DNA of 64,000 nt from an uncultured Ruminococcus sp. (GCF_937915125.1 NZ_CALDMP010000033.1:41402-105401), one strand, 5' to 3'. Numbered from the stretch's first letter, positions 36,263 through 44,619 are shown. Notes: generated from the letters alone by a model not told the origin. Program-made: numbers and translations.

Positions 36263-38203
36263 ATGGGACTGACCCTGACGGAAAAGATCCTGAAAGCGCA
36301 TCTGGTAGAGGGCGAAATGGTAAAAGGTTCTGAAATCGGAATCCGTATTGACCAGACTCTGACACAGGATGCGACTGGCACAATGGCATATCTGGAATTT
36401 GAGGCAATGGGCGTACCGCGTGTGCGGACAGAACGCAGCGTGGCATACATTGACCACAATACCCTGCAAAGCGGCTTCGAAAATGCAGACGACCACCGCT
36501 TTATCGGCAGCGTGGCAAAGAAGCACGGCATTTACTTCTCCCGTCCGGGCAACGGTATCTGCCATCAGGTTCATCTGGAACGCTTCGGCGTACCTGGAAA
36601 GACCCTCATCGGCTCTGACAGCCACACGCCCACCGGCGGCGGTATCGGTATGATCGCCATGGGTGCAGGCGGTCTGGACGTGGCAGTTGCTATGGGCGGC
36701 GGTACTTATTATATCACCTGCCCGAAGGTAGTAAAAGTAGAACTGACCGGAAAGCTGTCTCCCTGGGTGGCTGCAAAGGATGTTATCCTGGAAGTCCTGA
36801 AGCGCCTGTCTGTCAAGGGCGGCGTAGGCAAGGTCATCGAATACTGCGGCGAGGGTGTCAAGAGCCTGTCTGTGCCGGAGCGTGCGACCATTACAAACAT
36901 GGGCGCAGAGCTTGGCGCAACCACTTCCATCTTCCCGTCGGATGAAGTGACAAAGCAGTTCCTGGAAGCCCAGGGCAGAGGTGAAGTCTGGACAGAGCAG
37001 AAGGCTGACCCGGAAGCTGTTTATGACGAAGTCGTAGAGATCAACCTGAGCGAACTGGTGCCCCTGGCAGCATGTCCTCATTCTCCGGACAATGTCAAGA
37101 GCGTGGCAGAGATCGGCAAACTGAAAGTCGATCAGGTCTGCATCGGTTCCTGCACCAACTCCTCGCTGCTGGATATGATGAAGGTTGCCCACATCCTCAA
37201 GGGCAAGACGGTTCATCCTGATGTTTCTCTGGCAATTGCACCGGGTTCCAAGCAGGTACTGAATATGATGGCAGATATGGGTCTGCTGGGCATTATGATT
37301 GATGCTGGTGCTAGAATCCTGGAGAGTGCATGCGGTCCGTGTATCGGTATGGGACAGGCGCCTAATTCCGGCGGTATTTCTCTGCGTACCTTTAACCGAA
37401 ACTTCCTGGGACGCTCCGGAACAAAGGATGGTCAGATCTATCTGGTTTCTCCGGAACTGGCTGCTTATTCCGCACTGACCGGTTATCTCAGCGACCCGAG
37501 AGAACTGGGCGAAATGCCGGAATTCGTTCTGCCGGAGAAGTTTACGGTAAATGATAACATGATCGTGCTGCCGGCACCGGAAGAGGAAATGGACAGCGTA
37601 GAAATTCTCCGTGGTCCGAACATCAAGCCCTTCCCGGAAACTGCACCGCTGGAAGCAACCATTTCCGCAGGGGTTTCCCTGAAGGTAGGCGACAATATCA
37701 CCACCGACCACATTATGCCGGCTGGTGCAAAGATCCTGCCGCTGCGTTCCAATATCCCGGCAATTTCTCAGCACTGCTTTACGGTTTGTGATGAAGCATT
37801 CCCGGCTCGTGCCAAGGAAATGGGCAAGAGCATTATCGTGGGCGGCTCCAACTATGGTCAGGGCTCATCCCGTGAACATGCAGCGCTGGCTCCCCTGTAT
37901 CTGGGCGTCAAGGCTGTTCTGGTGAAGAGCTTCGCCAGAATCCACCGGGCAAACCTCATCAACGCAGGTATTCTGCCCCTGACTTTTGTGAATGAAGCAG
38001 ATTATGATAAGATCTCCCAGGGCGATGTGCTGGAACTGGCAGATATTCGTGCCAAGGTAGAAGCAGGCGAGACGGAACTGACCGTTGTCAACAAGACAAC
38101 AGGCGCAGAGATCCCGGTGCTGTGTGAACTGACCGGACGTACCAAGGATATTATCCTGGCTGGCGGTCTGCTGGATTATACTCGTGATGCGCTGGCAAAG
38201 TAA
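36263..38203 (+). CDS. Aconitate hydratase
   Basis: About 646 residues; converts citrate to isocitrate. Three Fe-S ligand cysteines are seen: C297 in CIGSCTNSS, and C357/C360 in ACGPCIGMG. SDSHTPTGG and GGSNYGQGSSREHA are further aconitase motifs. I chose ATG 36263 (MGLTLTEKIL) because AAAGGA lies 10 bases upstream; in-frame codons at 36254/36257 overlap that RBS, and earlier ones lie within the promoter. It belongs to the shorter aconitase/homoaconitase-type group. With icd 1.5 kb downstream it forms the 2-oxoglutarate branch. Confidence 0.93.
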   Translation: MGLTLTEKILKAHLVEGEMVKGSEIGIRIDQTLTQDATGTMAYLEFEAMGVPRVRTERSVAYIDHNTLQSGFENADDHRFIGSVAKKHGIYFSRPGNGICHQVHLERFGVPGKTLIGSDSHTPTGGGIGMIAMGAGGLDVAVAMGGGTYYITCPKVVKVELTGKLSPWVAAKDVILEVLKRLSVKGGVGKVIEYCGEGVKSLSVPERATITNMGAELGATTSIFPSDEVTKQFLEAQGRGEVWTEQKADPEAVYDEVVEINLSELVPLAACPHSPDNVKSVAEIGKLKVDQVCIGSCTNSSLLDMMKVAHILKGKTVHPDVSLAIAPGSKQVLNMMADMGLLGIMIDAGARILESACGPCIGMGQAPNSGGISLRTFNRNFLGRSGTKDGQIYLVSPELAAYSALTGYLSDPRELGEMPEFVLPEKFTVNDNMIVLPAPEEEMDSVEILRGPNIKPFPETAPLEATISAGVSLKVGDNITTDHIMPAGAKILPLRSNIPAISQHCFTVCDEAFPARAKEMGKSIIVGGSNYGQGSSREHAALAPLYLGVKAVLVKSFARIHRANLINAGILPLTFVNEADYDKISQGDVLELADIRAKVEAGETELTVVNKTTGAEIPVLCELTGRTKDIILAGGLLDYTRDALAK

Positions 38204-38223
38204 GCGAAAGGGAAAATTGGATT

Positions 38224-38457
38224 ATGTCTGGGAATGATAGTGGAAAAGGCGGAAAATTGGGGGAGATCCTGGGCTGGATTTTCGCATTTGTCGTCGTCTT
38301 TCTGCTCTATGCATGGCGCCGACAGCGGACGGTACGGAATCTTCTTGGCGTTTTTCAAGAAAGTCCTGTAAAAGCTATTTTAATCTTGGTTATTGCAATT
38401 GCACTGGCAATTGGAATTACTGTGATTCGGAATTATTTCCGGAACAGAAAAAAGTAA
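38224..38457 (+). CDS. Small two-helix membrane protein
   Basis: 77 residues. A Gly-rich N-terminus, then two transmembrane segments (LGWIFAFVVVFLLYAW and ILILVIAIALAIGIT) separated by a basic loop, with a basic C-terminus RNYFRNRKK. No known family. It lies 20 bases after the aconitase stop, so it may be co-transcribed. RBS GGGAAAATTGGATT is weak. Confidence 0.5.
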   Translation: MSGNDSGKGGKLGEILGWIFAFVVVFLLYAWRRQRTVRNLLGVFQESPVKAILILVIAIALAIGITVIRNYFRNRKK

Positions 38458-38470
38458 GGAACAAAACTAC

Positions 38471-39217
38471 ATGAAGCCAACAAAGCAAAGTGGCTTTTTG
38501 AACCGCAATCAGCTGAAATATCTGGTCATTGCGGCAATGCTTATTGACCATATTGCATGGGCATTTGTGCCTCTGGATTCCCTTTTGGGACAGGTGATGC
38601 ACTTCATCGGGCGGCTGACAGGACCCACTATGGCGTATTTTGTGGCGGAAGGGTATCATTACACCCGGAATGTGAAAAAATATGCCCTGCGGCTGGGAGT
38701 TTTTGCTCTGCTGTCCTGGATTCCCTTTGTGTATTTTGAATATGGCACATTGCCAATTGTCATACAGGACGGCTCTGTGCAGGTGCGTCCCTATTTCGGC
38801 GTGCTGTACACGCTGCTGCTGGGACTGCTTGCCATCTGGCTCTGGGATAAGGGCAAATGTCCAAAATTGGTGAAGATTTTAGGCATCATCGGATTGTGCG
38901 CACTTTCAATTGTGGGAGACTGGCCGGTCTCTGATGTGCTGTACTGTCTGTTTCTGTATATTTACCGGAAAAATCCCAGAGAGAAATGGACGGCATTCTG
39001 CATTATTACGGCGGTTCGCTGCATGGATATCCTGTTTGCAAATCCGTGGTGGGCAGCGCTGTTTCGTTTGGGCATTTTCATGGTACCGCTGCTCATTCAG
39101 TTCTGCTATAACGGCGAAAGCGGCAGCAAAAAGCCAGTGCACAAGTGGTTTTTCTACGTGTTCTATCCGGCGCACCTGCTGGTGCTGGGATTGCTGAAAT
39201 GGATGGTGCTTGCGTAA
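38471..39217 (+). CDS. TraX-like membrane protein
   Basis: 248 residues with about seven hydrophobic segments. LKYLVIAAMLIDHIAW and RLTGPTMAYFVAEGYHYTRN match the TraX (PF05857) family, originally the F-pilin acetyltransferase. In Firmicutes such genes are chromosomal and of unknown acyltransferase-like function. RBS AAGGAACAAAACTAC before ATG 38471. The next gene starts directly after its stop. Confidence 0.82.
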   Translation: MKPTKQSGFLNRNQLKYLVIAAMLIDHIAWAFVPLDSLLGQVMHFIGRLTGPTMAYFVAEGYHYTRNVKKYALRLGVFALLSWIPFVYFEYGTLPIVIQDGSVQVRPYFGVLYTLLLGLLAIWLWDKGKCPKLVKILGIIGLCALSIVGDWPVSDVLYCLFLYIYRKNPREKWTAFCIITAVRCMDILFANPWWAALFRLGIFMVPLLIQFCYNGESGSKKPVHKWFFYVFYPAHLLVLGLLKWMVLA

Positions 39218-39574
39218 ATGAAACAGGATATGGAGTTCGATGACCTGAAAAAGCTGTTTGAACAGCACTTGAATCAAACATCGCACTATGTTTCCATGGA
39301 AGAAGCCATGCAGGATGAATCCATGCAAAGGGCACTGAAGAAACATGAGCGGAAAATGAAACGACAGCATGGTCTGGAAATTGCATTGGTGCTTGTGATT
39401 GTGTCTGTGACTGTACCGATTTTCCTTTGGTATTTGTATGACAAATGCCGCATGTTCCGGCAGCTTCCGGAATTGCTGCAATTCTTTCTGGAAAAGCCTG
39501 TTCTGGCAATTGCCTGTCTGGTGTTGGGCGGCGGATTTGTCTGGCTGCTGTACCATTGCAAAGAAAAAAAGTGA
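39218..39574 (+). CDS. Hypothetical two-helix membrane protein
   Basis: 118 residues. Acidic N-terminal region, a Lys/Arg-rich stretch, then transmembrane segments IALVLVIVSVTVPIFLWYL and AIACLVLGGGFVWLL. The start codon abuts the TraX stop (TAAATG), so translation is probably coupled. Not recognised. Confidence 0.55.
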   Translation: MKQDMEFDDLKKLFEQHLNQTSHYVSMEEAMQDESMQRALKKHERKMKRQHGLEIALVLVIVSVTVPIFLWYLYDKCRMFRQLPELLQFFLEKPVLAIACLVLGGGFVWLLYHCKEKK

Positions 39575-39718
39575 CAGTGATATTTGTGACAACTGCGGTA
39601 TATGACAAAATTTCTGAGTTGGCGAAGCGTGCCGGGCATAAAATTGTTCCGGCAGAAACGCTTTGAATAAAATTGTTGTATTTATGGCAATGAGAATGAA
39701 TTTGAGGAGGAATTTCAA

Positions 39719-40933
39719 ATGGCAAAGATTCAAATGACAACGCCGCTGGTTGAGATGGACGGCGACGAGATGACCCGTATCCTGTGGCAGTGGATCAAGG
39801 ATATCCTGCTGACGCCCTATGTAGACCTCAAGACCGAATACTATGATCTGGGTCTGGAATATCGTGAAAAGACCAAGGATCAGGTGACCATCGACAGCGC
39901 CAATGCCACCAAGAAGTACGGCGTTGCAGTGAAGTGCGCTACCATTACCCCCAATGCGGCAAGAATGCCGGAATACAACCTGTCCCAGATGTGGAAAAGC
40001 CCCAACGGCACCATCCGTGCCATTCTGGACGGCACTGTATTCCGTACCCCGATTCTGGTAAAGGGCGTGGAGCCGTATATCCCCACCTGGACAAAGCCCA
40101 TTACCATTGCCCGTCATGCTTACGGCGATGTGTACAAGAATACCGAAATGAAAGTAAAGCAGGGCAGCAAGGCGGAACTGGTTGTTACCGATGCAGAGGG
40201 CAACGAGTCCCGGGAACTGATCTTTGATTTCAAGGATACAGACGGCATCATCCAGGGTCTGCACAACAAGGCAAATTCCATTGCCGGATTTGCTCGTGCT
40301 TGCTTTAACTACGGTCTGGATCTGAAGCAGGATGTGTGGTTTGCAACAAAGGATACCATTTCCAAGAAGTATGACCACACCTTCAAGGATATCTTCCAGG
40401 AGATCTACGATGCAGAGTACAAGGAGAAGTTCGAGGCTGCTGGTATTGAATACTTCTACACCCTGATCGACGATGCAGTGGCACGTGTCATTCGTTCTAA
40501 TGGCGGCTATATCTGGGCTTGCAAGAACTATGACGGCGATGTGATGTCCGACATGGTTTCCACCGCTTATGGCAGCCTGGCAATGATGACCTCTGTTCTG
40601 GTTTCTCCGGATGGCATCTATGAGTATGAAGCTGCACACGGTACTGTACAGCGCCACTATTATAAGTATCTCAAGGGCGAGGAGACTTCCACCAACTCCG
40701 TTGCAACCATCTTCGCATGGAGCGGTGCACTGCGCAAGCGTGGTGAATTGGACAAGCTGCCGGAACTGGTAGAGTTTGCAGATAAGCTGGAAAAGGCAAC
40801 CATCCAAACCATTGAGGATGGCGTTATGACTGGTGATCTTTATCTGATTTCCAAGCTGGAGAACAAGAAGAAGGTGAACTCCAAGGAATTCCTGGAGGCA
40901 ATCAACGAGCGTCTGGCTGCGCTGATGGCGTAA
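39719..40933 (+). CDS. icd: NADP-dependent isocitrate dehydrogenase (eukaryote-type)
   Basis: 404 residues, subfamily II homodimeric IDH. It oxidises isocitrate to 2-oxoglutarate. MDGDEMTRILW at the start, SPNGTIRAILDGTVFR for isocitrate binding, and EAAHGTVQRHYYKYL with ETSTNSVA for the cofactor. RBS GAGGAGGAA before ATG 39719. No citrate synthase is in the window. The stop is followed at once by a short family B copy. Confidence 0.96.
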   Translation: MAKIQMTTPLVEMDGDEMTRILWQWIKDILLTPYVDLKTEYYDLGLEYREKTKDQVTIDSANATKKYGVAVKCATITPNAARMPEYNLSQMWKSPNGTIRAILDGTVFRTPILVKGVEPYIPTWTKPITIARHAYGDVYKNTEMKVKQGSKAELVVTDAEGNESRELIFDFKDTDGIIQGLHNKANSIAGFARACFNYGLDLKQDVWFATKDTISKKYDHTFKDIFQEIYDAEYKEKFEAAGIEYFYTLIDDAVARVIRSNGGYIWACKNYDGDVMSDMVSTAYGSLAMMTSVLVSPDGIYEYEAAHGTVQRHYYKYLKGEETSTNSVATIFAWSGALRKRGELDKLPELVEFADKLEKATIQTIEDGVMTGDLYLISKLENKKKVNSKEFLEAINERLAALMA

Positions 40934-41014
40934 AGCAATACCGCACAAGGGTGATGCGTCAGAAGAAAGGATATGACGTGCAAGGCTGACGAACGCTCTT
41001 TGTGCGGCGTTGTT
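40934..41014. repeat. Dispersed repeat, family B, internally deleted copy (B3)
   Basis: 81 bp with the ends AGCAATACCGCACAAGG and CTTTGTGCGGCGTTG around a shortened core containing ATATGACGTGCAAGGC. It begins immediately after the icd stop codon. Confidence 0.8.
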
Positions 41015-41060
41015 CTATATTTTTTATCATTATCAATCATATTTAACAGGGGGAATTAAA

Positions 41061-41795
41061 ATGATTCAGAAGAAAATTTTATCCATTGCATTGTCATCTG
41101 CTCTTGCGGTTTCCATCATGGGAGTAGGAATTGTCTCTGCGGAAGATACGGAACAGACCACAGCAATCGGTACAGCATCCCTTCAAATTGGTCAGGAAAA
41201 TTTGGCGGGTGACGATATTTATGGAAACGGTCAATATGATATGACCTGGGAAATTCCAGATGATGTGAATGTCCAGGAAGCGCAAACAATCAGACTGAAG
41301 ATTGAACATACGGATTATGGCGCATTCGGACAATATGGCGATGTGAACTACTCCATCGACGAACTTTGGCTGGATGGTGTTAAGGCAGAAGGCATAAGTG
41401 GTCAGCTAAATTATGCTATTGCATCGGATTATGCATTTGGTGAAAAAGGTGTTACGGGCATGTTTTGCACATTTCGAGGCGAAGGCTATAACGATATCAC
41501 CACAGAGGTATATGAGAACATTCGAATTGTATTTACACTTTCAAATGTAACCAACATAACGATGGATTCTGAGAAAACTACTACAACTACACTCGAGGAA
41601 GGAACTGTCACAGAAACAGAAACGACCACGACAGTAGAGAAAGAAGTTTTAACAGCAACACCTACTACACCAACCAAGAAAACTTCCAGTTCGCCTGCCA
41701 CAGGAAATGAGATACCTGTTGGCGTGCTTTCGCTGTTCGTGCTTTCCGGTGGAACTGCGGTATGCCTTTCCAGGAGAACACCGCACAATGACTGA
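41061..41795 (+). CDS. Secreted protein with noncanonical sortase-type anchor
   Basis: About 244 residues. Signal peptide ending GIVSAED; a beta-rich domain (about 35-175) with repeated charged segments; a Thr/Glu-rich linker; then SPATGNEIPVG, a hydrophobic helix and an RR tail. This is the layout of a cell-wall sorting signal with SPATG in place of LPxTG. The C-terminal T-rich linker resembles those of cellulosomal proteins here, but there is no dockerin or cohesin that I can see. RBS GGGGGAA before ATG 41061. Might be a surface adhesin. Confidence 0.6.
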   Translation: MIQKKILSIALSSALAVSIMGVGIVSAEDTEQTTAIGTASLQIGQENLAGDDIYGNGQYDMTWEIPDDVNVQEAQTIRLKIEHTDYGAFGQYGDVNYSIDELWLDGVKAEGISGQLNYAIASDYAFGEKGVTGMFCTFRGEGYNDITTEVYENIRIVFTLSNVTNITMDSEKTTTTTLEEGTVTETETTTTVEKEVLTATPTTPTKKTSSSPATGNEIPVGVLSLFVLSGGTAVCLSRRTPHND

Positions 41796-41907
41796 AACGC
41801 AGCCGATTGAAACATGCTGGCAATAGTGTGATTTTTAAGGCGAGGCTTGTTTCCTTAGAGTGTGTTCGAAAAAATGATGCAAGTGCATGACAGGAGAGCG
41901 ATCGGTT

Positions 41908-42534
41908 TTGGAACAAAAATATGAGGCTTCTGCATCTGTAGTGCGCCGTCTGCCCCGGTATTACCGGCTGTTGCAGGAACTGGAACGCACCGGACAGCAG
42001 CGGACTTCGTCCCGGGAACTGGGCAGGCAGCTGGGCATGACAGCATCCCAGATCCGACAGGATCTCAGTTGTTTCGGCTGCTTCGGACAGCAGGGCAGCG
42101 GATATTCCGTAAAAGAACTGCGGGAAAACCTGGAGCGCATCATGGGATTGCCCCAGCTTCTGCCGGCGATTCTGGTGGGTGCCGGGAGTCTGGGCAAGGT
42201 GGTTTCTGAAAATGTACGCTTTGAAGAACGTGGGTTTCGGCTCATGGGCATTTTCGACATTAAGCCGGAATTGATCGGAAAAGAGCTGGCAGGGATTGCG
42301 ATTTTTTCCATGGAACAGCTGGAGACGTTTTGCGCAGCACATCATCCGGCGGCAGCGGTACTCTGTCTGCCAAAGGAATCTGCCCAGGCAGTGGCAGAGC
42401 GTTTGGTGTCTCTGGGAATCCGTGGTCTGTGGAATTTCAGCCACTGTGACATTGCTGTGGAGCATGCCCAAGTGGTTACGGTGCATCTGGACGACAGTCT
42501 CATGACGCTCTCTTATAAACTGCACAATCTATAA
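41908..42534 (+). CDS. rex: Redox-sensing transcriptional repressor Rex
   Basis: About 208 residues. Winged-helix DNA-binding N-domain (VRRLPRYYRLLQEL, SRELGRQLGMTASQIRQDLSCF) and Rossmann NADH-binding domain (LVGAGSLGKV), with a C-terminal helix. It releases operators of fermentation genes when NADH/NAD+ rises; adhE in this window is a likely target by family knowledge. I prefer TTG 41908, after AGGAGAGC; ATG 41887 would add seven residues. It ends 10 bases before a strong terminator. Confidence 0.93.
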   Translation: MEQKYEASASVVRRLPRYYRLLQELERTGQQRTSSRELGRQLGMTASQIRQDLSCFGCFGQQGSGYSVKELRENLERIMGLPQLLPAILVGAGSLGKVVSENVRFEERGFRLMGIFDIKPELIGKELAGIAIFSMEQLETFCAAHHPAAAVLCLPKESAQAVAERLVSLGIRGLWNFSHCDIAVEHAQVVTVHLDDSLMTLSYKLHNL

Positions 42535-42540
42535 ACAAAA

Positions 42541-42573
42541 AAAGGGTACTGGTTTTGGAATCAGTACCCTTTG
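42541..42573 (+). terminator. rex terminator
   Basis: AAAGGGTACTG/CAGTACCCTTT stem. Separates rex from the toxin cassette. Confidence 0.8.
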
Positions 42574-42577
42574 CTTG

Positions 42578-42607
42578 TTGACAAACTCTGCCGGAACATG
42601 CTATAAT
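42578..42607 (+). promoter_or_regulatory. Promoter of the toxin mRNA
   Basis: TTGACA (42578-42583), 18 bp, TATAAT (42602-42607). The transcript would begin near 42614 and fold its leader. Confidence 0.8.
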
Positions 42608-42614
42608 AAATGTG

Positions 42615-42678
42615 GAGCATACCATAAACGGTACGGCGGTCTTTTCTCGCTCCCATGCTATTTTACATAGGATGGGAG
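42615..42678 (+). promoter_or_regulatory. Toxin mRNA leader with Shine-Dalgarno sequestering hairpin
   Basis: CTCCCAT (42650-42656) can pair with ATGGGAG (42672-42678), which contains the Shine-Dalgarno core of the toxin. The same GAGCATACC, ACGGT and CGCTCCCAT words occur inverted at 42867-42839, at the start of the antisense RNA. Confidence 0.65.
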
Positions 42679-42686
42679 GTGATAGT

Positions 42687-42791
42687 ATGGACAATTATGT
42701 TACATGGCAGGAATTGATGCAGTTCTGTGATCTTCTCATGGCGTTTGCAACATTGATTTGTTTTATCTTCTATCATAATAAAAAGAAATAA
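42687..42791 (+). CDS. Holin-like small membrane toxin (type I TA candidate)
   Basis: 34 residues: a short N-terminus with VTWQELMQF, one hydrophobic helix (about residues 11-29), and a KKK end. This resembles the short holin-like toxin group (Hol_Tox/TxpA/BsrG type) of Firmicutes, with the sequence pattern (M)VTWxELxQF...KKK. The RBS is GGGAGGTGATAGT before ATG 42687. The gene is flanked by a rightward promoter and a leftward antisense promoter. Expected to disturb the membrane when translated. Confidence 0.72.
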   Translation: MDNYVTWQELMQFCDLLMAFATLICFIFYHNKKK

Positions 42792-42819
42792 CCGCCCTTC
42801 GCTTGCAACCCAGGACGGC
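42791..42819. terminator. Bidirectional terminator shared by toxin and antisense RNA
   Basis: ACCGCCC pairs with GGACGGC using G-U; T-rich to the left on the minus strand, less so on the plus strand. Confidence 0.6.
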
Positions 42820-42870
42820 TAATTCTTATATTATCCAAATGGGAGCGGACCGTCGACCGGTATGCTCTTC
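42791..42870 (-). ncRNA. Putative antisense antitoxin RNA
   Basis: Predicted RNA of about 80-90 bases from a consensus minus-strand promoter (42878-42906) to the hairpin at 42791-42819, which on this strand is followed by TATTTCTTTTTATT. It overlaps the 3' end of the toxin mRNA. Its 5' part contains CGCTCCCAT, complementary to the toxin's ATGGGAG Shine-Dalgarno region, so it could block translation there as well. Boundaries are inferred. Confidence 0.6.
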
Positions 42871-42877
42871 TATACTT

Positions 42878-42906
42878 ATAATATCAGATTTGATAGGATT
42901 TGTCAA
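42878..42906 (-). promoter_or_regulatory. Antisense RNA promoter
   Basis: On the minus strand TTGACA (42906-42901), 17 bp, TATTAT (42883-42878). Confidence 0.75.
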
Positions 42907-42959
42907 GCGGATAGATCTGTTTTTTTCAAGATCATGAACACGTGGAAAGGAGAACAACA

Positions 42960-43667
42960 ATGGAACAGGAACAGAGAACAGATACCTCTGTCATTCTGGT
43001 GTGCGCCGGAAATGCCACACGGATGCAGGGGAAAAACAAGATTTTATTGCCCTTGGGAGATACCACGGTTATCGGACAGACTATGCGTGCATTTGAAGCC
43101 TGTAATCGTGTGGCGGAGATCATCGTTGTGGCACGCCCGGCAGATCACGACGCCATCCGGGAATCGGCAGCCCAGTGCGGCATATCCAAACTGCACGCTG
43201 TTGTGGAAGGCGGTTCCACCCGGCAGCAGAGCGTCATGTGCGGTCTGCGTGCCCTGTCCAAGGGAACGACCATGATTGCGATACATGACGGCGCACGTCC
43301 TCTGGTACAGACAAAGCATATTGCGCAGGTTATTCAGGACGCTTCCGTGTTCGGCGGTGCAACGCTGGGTGTTCCGGTAAAGGATACTATTAAAATAGTA
43401 AATGATCACCTGATCGTGGACACGCCCTATCGCCCCCATTTGTTCATCACCCAGACACCGCAGGTATTCAAGCGGTCGCTGTACTTTGAAGCGGTGACCT
43501 TTGCCCAGGAACATGCCCTGGATTTTACCGATGACTGCCAGCTTGTGGAGGCGATCAATTGTAAGGTGTACATGACCACGGGCGACTATACCAATATCAA
43601 AATCACAACGCCGGAGGATATTGCAATTGCACAGCTGTTATTGCAGCGGCGTGAGGAGGAAGTGTAA
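42960..43667 (+). CDS. ispD: 2-C-methyl-D-erythritol 4-phosphate cytidylyltransferase
   Basis: About 235 residues. MEP-pathway step forming CDP-ME. Nucleotide-binding AGNATRMQGKNK (where the family usually has AGxGxRM), GGSTRQQSV, IHDGARPLV and TQTPQVF are present. RBS AAAGGAG before ATG 42960. Overlaps ispF by one base (TAATG). Confidence 0.94.
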   Translation: MEQEQRTDTSVILVCAGNATRMQGKNKILLPLGDTTVIGQTMRAFEACNRVAEIIVVARPADHDAIRESAAQCGISKLHAVVEGGSTRQQSVMCGLRALSKGTTMIAIHDGARPLVQTKHIAQVIQDASVFGGATLGVPVKDTIKIVNDHLIVDTPYRPHLFITQTPQVFKRSLYFEAVTFAQEHALDFTDDCQLVEAINCKVYMTTGDYTNIKITTPEDIAIAQLLLQRREEEV

Positions 43668-44161
43668 TGGGAATGATACCTTTTCGAATTGGACATGGAT
43701 ATGATGTGCACCGCCTGGTGGAGGAACGGAAACTGATTCTTGGCGGCGTGGAAATTCCCTTTGAAAAAGGACTGATGGGGCATTCTGATGCAGATGTGTT
43801 GCTCCATGCTGTTTCGGATGCACTGCTGGGTGCATTGGCGCTGGGGGATATCGGCAAGCACTTTCCGGATACAGATCCTGCCTACGCCGGGGCAGATAGC
43901 CTGAAGCTATTAGAATGCGTAGTAGAAAAAGTACATGCCTGCGGCTATGTTGTGGGAAATCTGGATGCTACCATTCTCTGTCAGCGTCCGAAGCTGGCAC
44001 CCTATATTGTACAGATGCGGGAGAATATTGCTCGTGCATGCGGTGTCTCTGCGGAACAGGTCAGCGTTAAGGCAACCACTGAGGAAAAACTGGGCTTTAC
44101 CGGAGATGGCTCAGGCATTTCTGCCCATTGCGTGTGCTTGCTTTTGAAGAATGAGGAGTGA
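43667..44161 (+). CDS. ispF: 2-C-methyl-D-erythritol 2,4-cyclodiphosphate synthase
   Basis: 164 residues, typical. Zinc ligands in GHGYDVHRL; GHSDADVLLHAVSDALLGAL and GDIGKHFPDT; C-terminal ATTEEKLGFTG. Works two steps after IspD; IspE is not adjacent. Coupled translation with ispD. Confidence 0.97.
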   Translation: MGMIPFRIGHGYDVHRLVEERKLILGGVEIPFEKGLMGHSDADVLLHAVSDALLGALALGDIGKHFPDTDPAYAGADSLKLLECVVEKVHACGYVVGNLDATILCQRPKLAPYIVQMRENIARACGVSAEQVSVKATTEEKLGFTGDGSGISAHCVCLLLKNEE

Positions 44162-44229
44162 GGAGTTAGGAATGTGGGTATCGCCTTCGGCGATGGATTT
44201 TTATTTTGAGAATGCAGTGGACGACTACC

Positions 44230-44290
44230 AAAAGCCTCTCCCTGAAAGGGGAGGGGAACCGCCGACAGGCGGTGGAGGGGTGCTGTTGCA
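44230..44290. repeat. GC-rich tandem-hairpin repeat (family D)
   Basis: Two adjacent hairpins: CCTCTCCCTGAAAGGGGAGG and ACCGCCGACAGGCGGT, followed by GGAGGGGTGCTGTTGCAC. This arrangement resembles dispersed repeats of Ruminococcaceae/Lachnospiraceae genomes. One copy in this window; family status is from general knowledge. Confidence 0.6.
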
Positions 44291-44391
44291 CAAAATCTGA
44301 CTGCGCACCAGTCTCACCCGGTGCTTTCCCCCGGCATATACTGAAATGAGGAACCAGTTTCCTCATTATAATATGTAAAGGGGTGAGAAAG

Positions 44392-44619
44392 ATGTCTGGA
44401 TGCAAGGCGGCTATGGTTTCGTATACGAATGCCAATCAGGCACGCCGGACTTTGCAGCGGTATGGATATTCCAGCGAGATCCGCCGATTGGAACACCTTG
44501 GACCGGAAGGCTGCGGATTTGTGCTTTTGGTACAGGGAGACTGCGGAAAGATTTCGGATATTTTGACAAGTGAAGGCGTTCCGTTCCGGGAGATGCAGGA
44601 GGGACGTGAGATGTGGTGA
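44392..44619 (+). CDS. DUF3343 protein
   Basis: 75 residues. CKAAMVSYTNANQARR at the start and a central CGFVLLVQGDC fit DUF3343, a small putative S/Se carrier family. ATG 44392 follows AAAGGGGTGAG. The stop overlaps the start of a cysteine desulfurase, in line with a role in sulfur or selenium delivery. Conserved Cys near residues 4, 44 and 53 may be functional. Confidence 0.78.
   Translation: MSGCKAAMVSYTNANQARRTLQRYGYSSEIRRLEHLGPEGCGFVLLVQGDCGKISDILTSEGVPFREMQEGREMW

Noticed and set aside
39571..39666. Small GTG-initiated ORF ending RAGHKIVPAETL before icd
   Set aside because: Only 31 residues, no RBS and no recognisable family; could be a remnant but cannot be supported.
44230..44290. 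Terminator for ispF in the two-hairpin repeat
   Set aside because: The hairpins are strong but are not followed by a T run; treated as a dispersed repeat instead.
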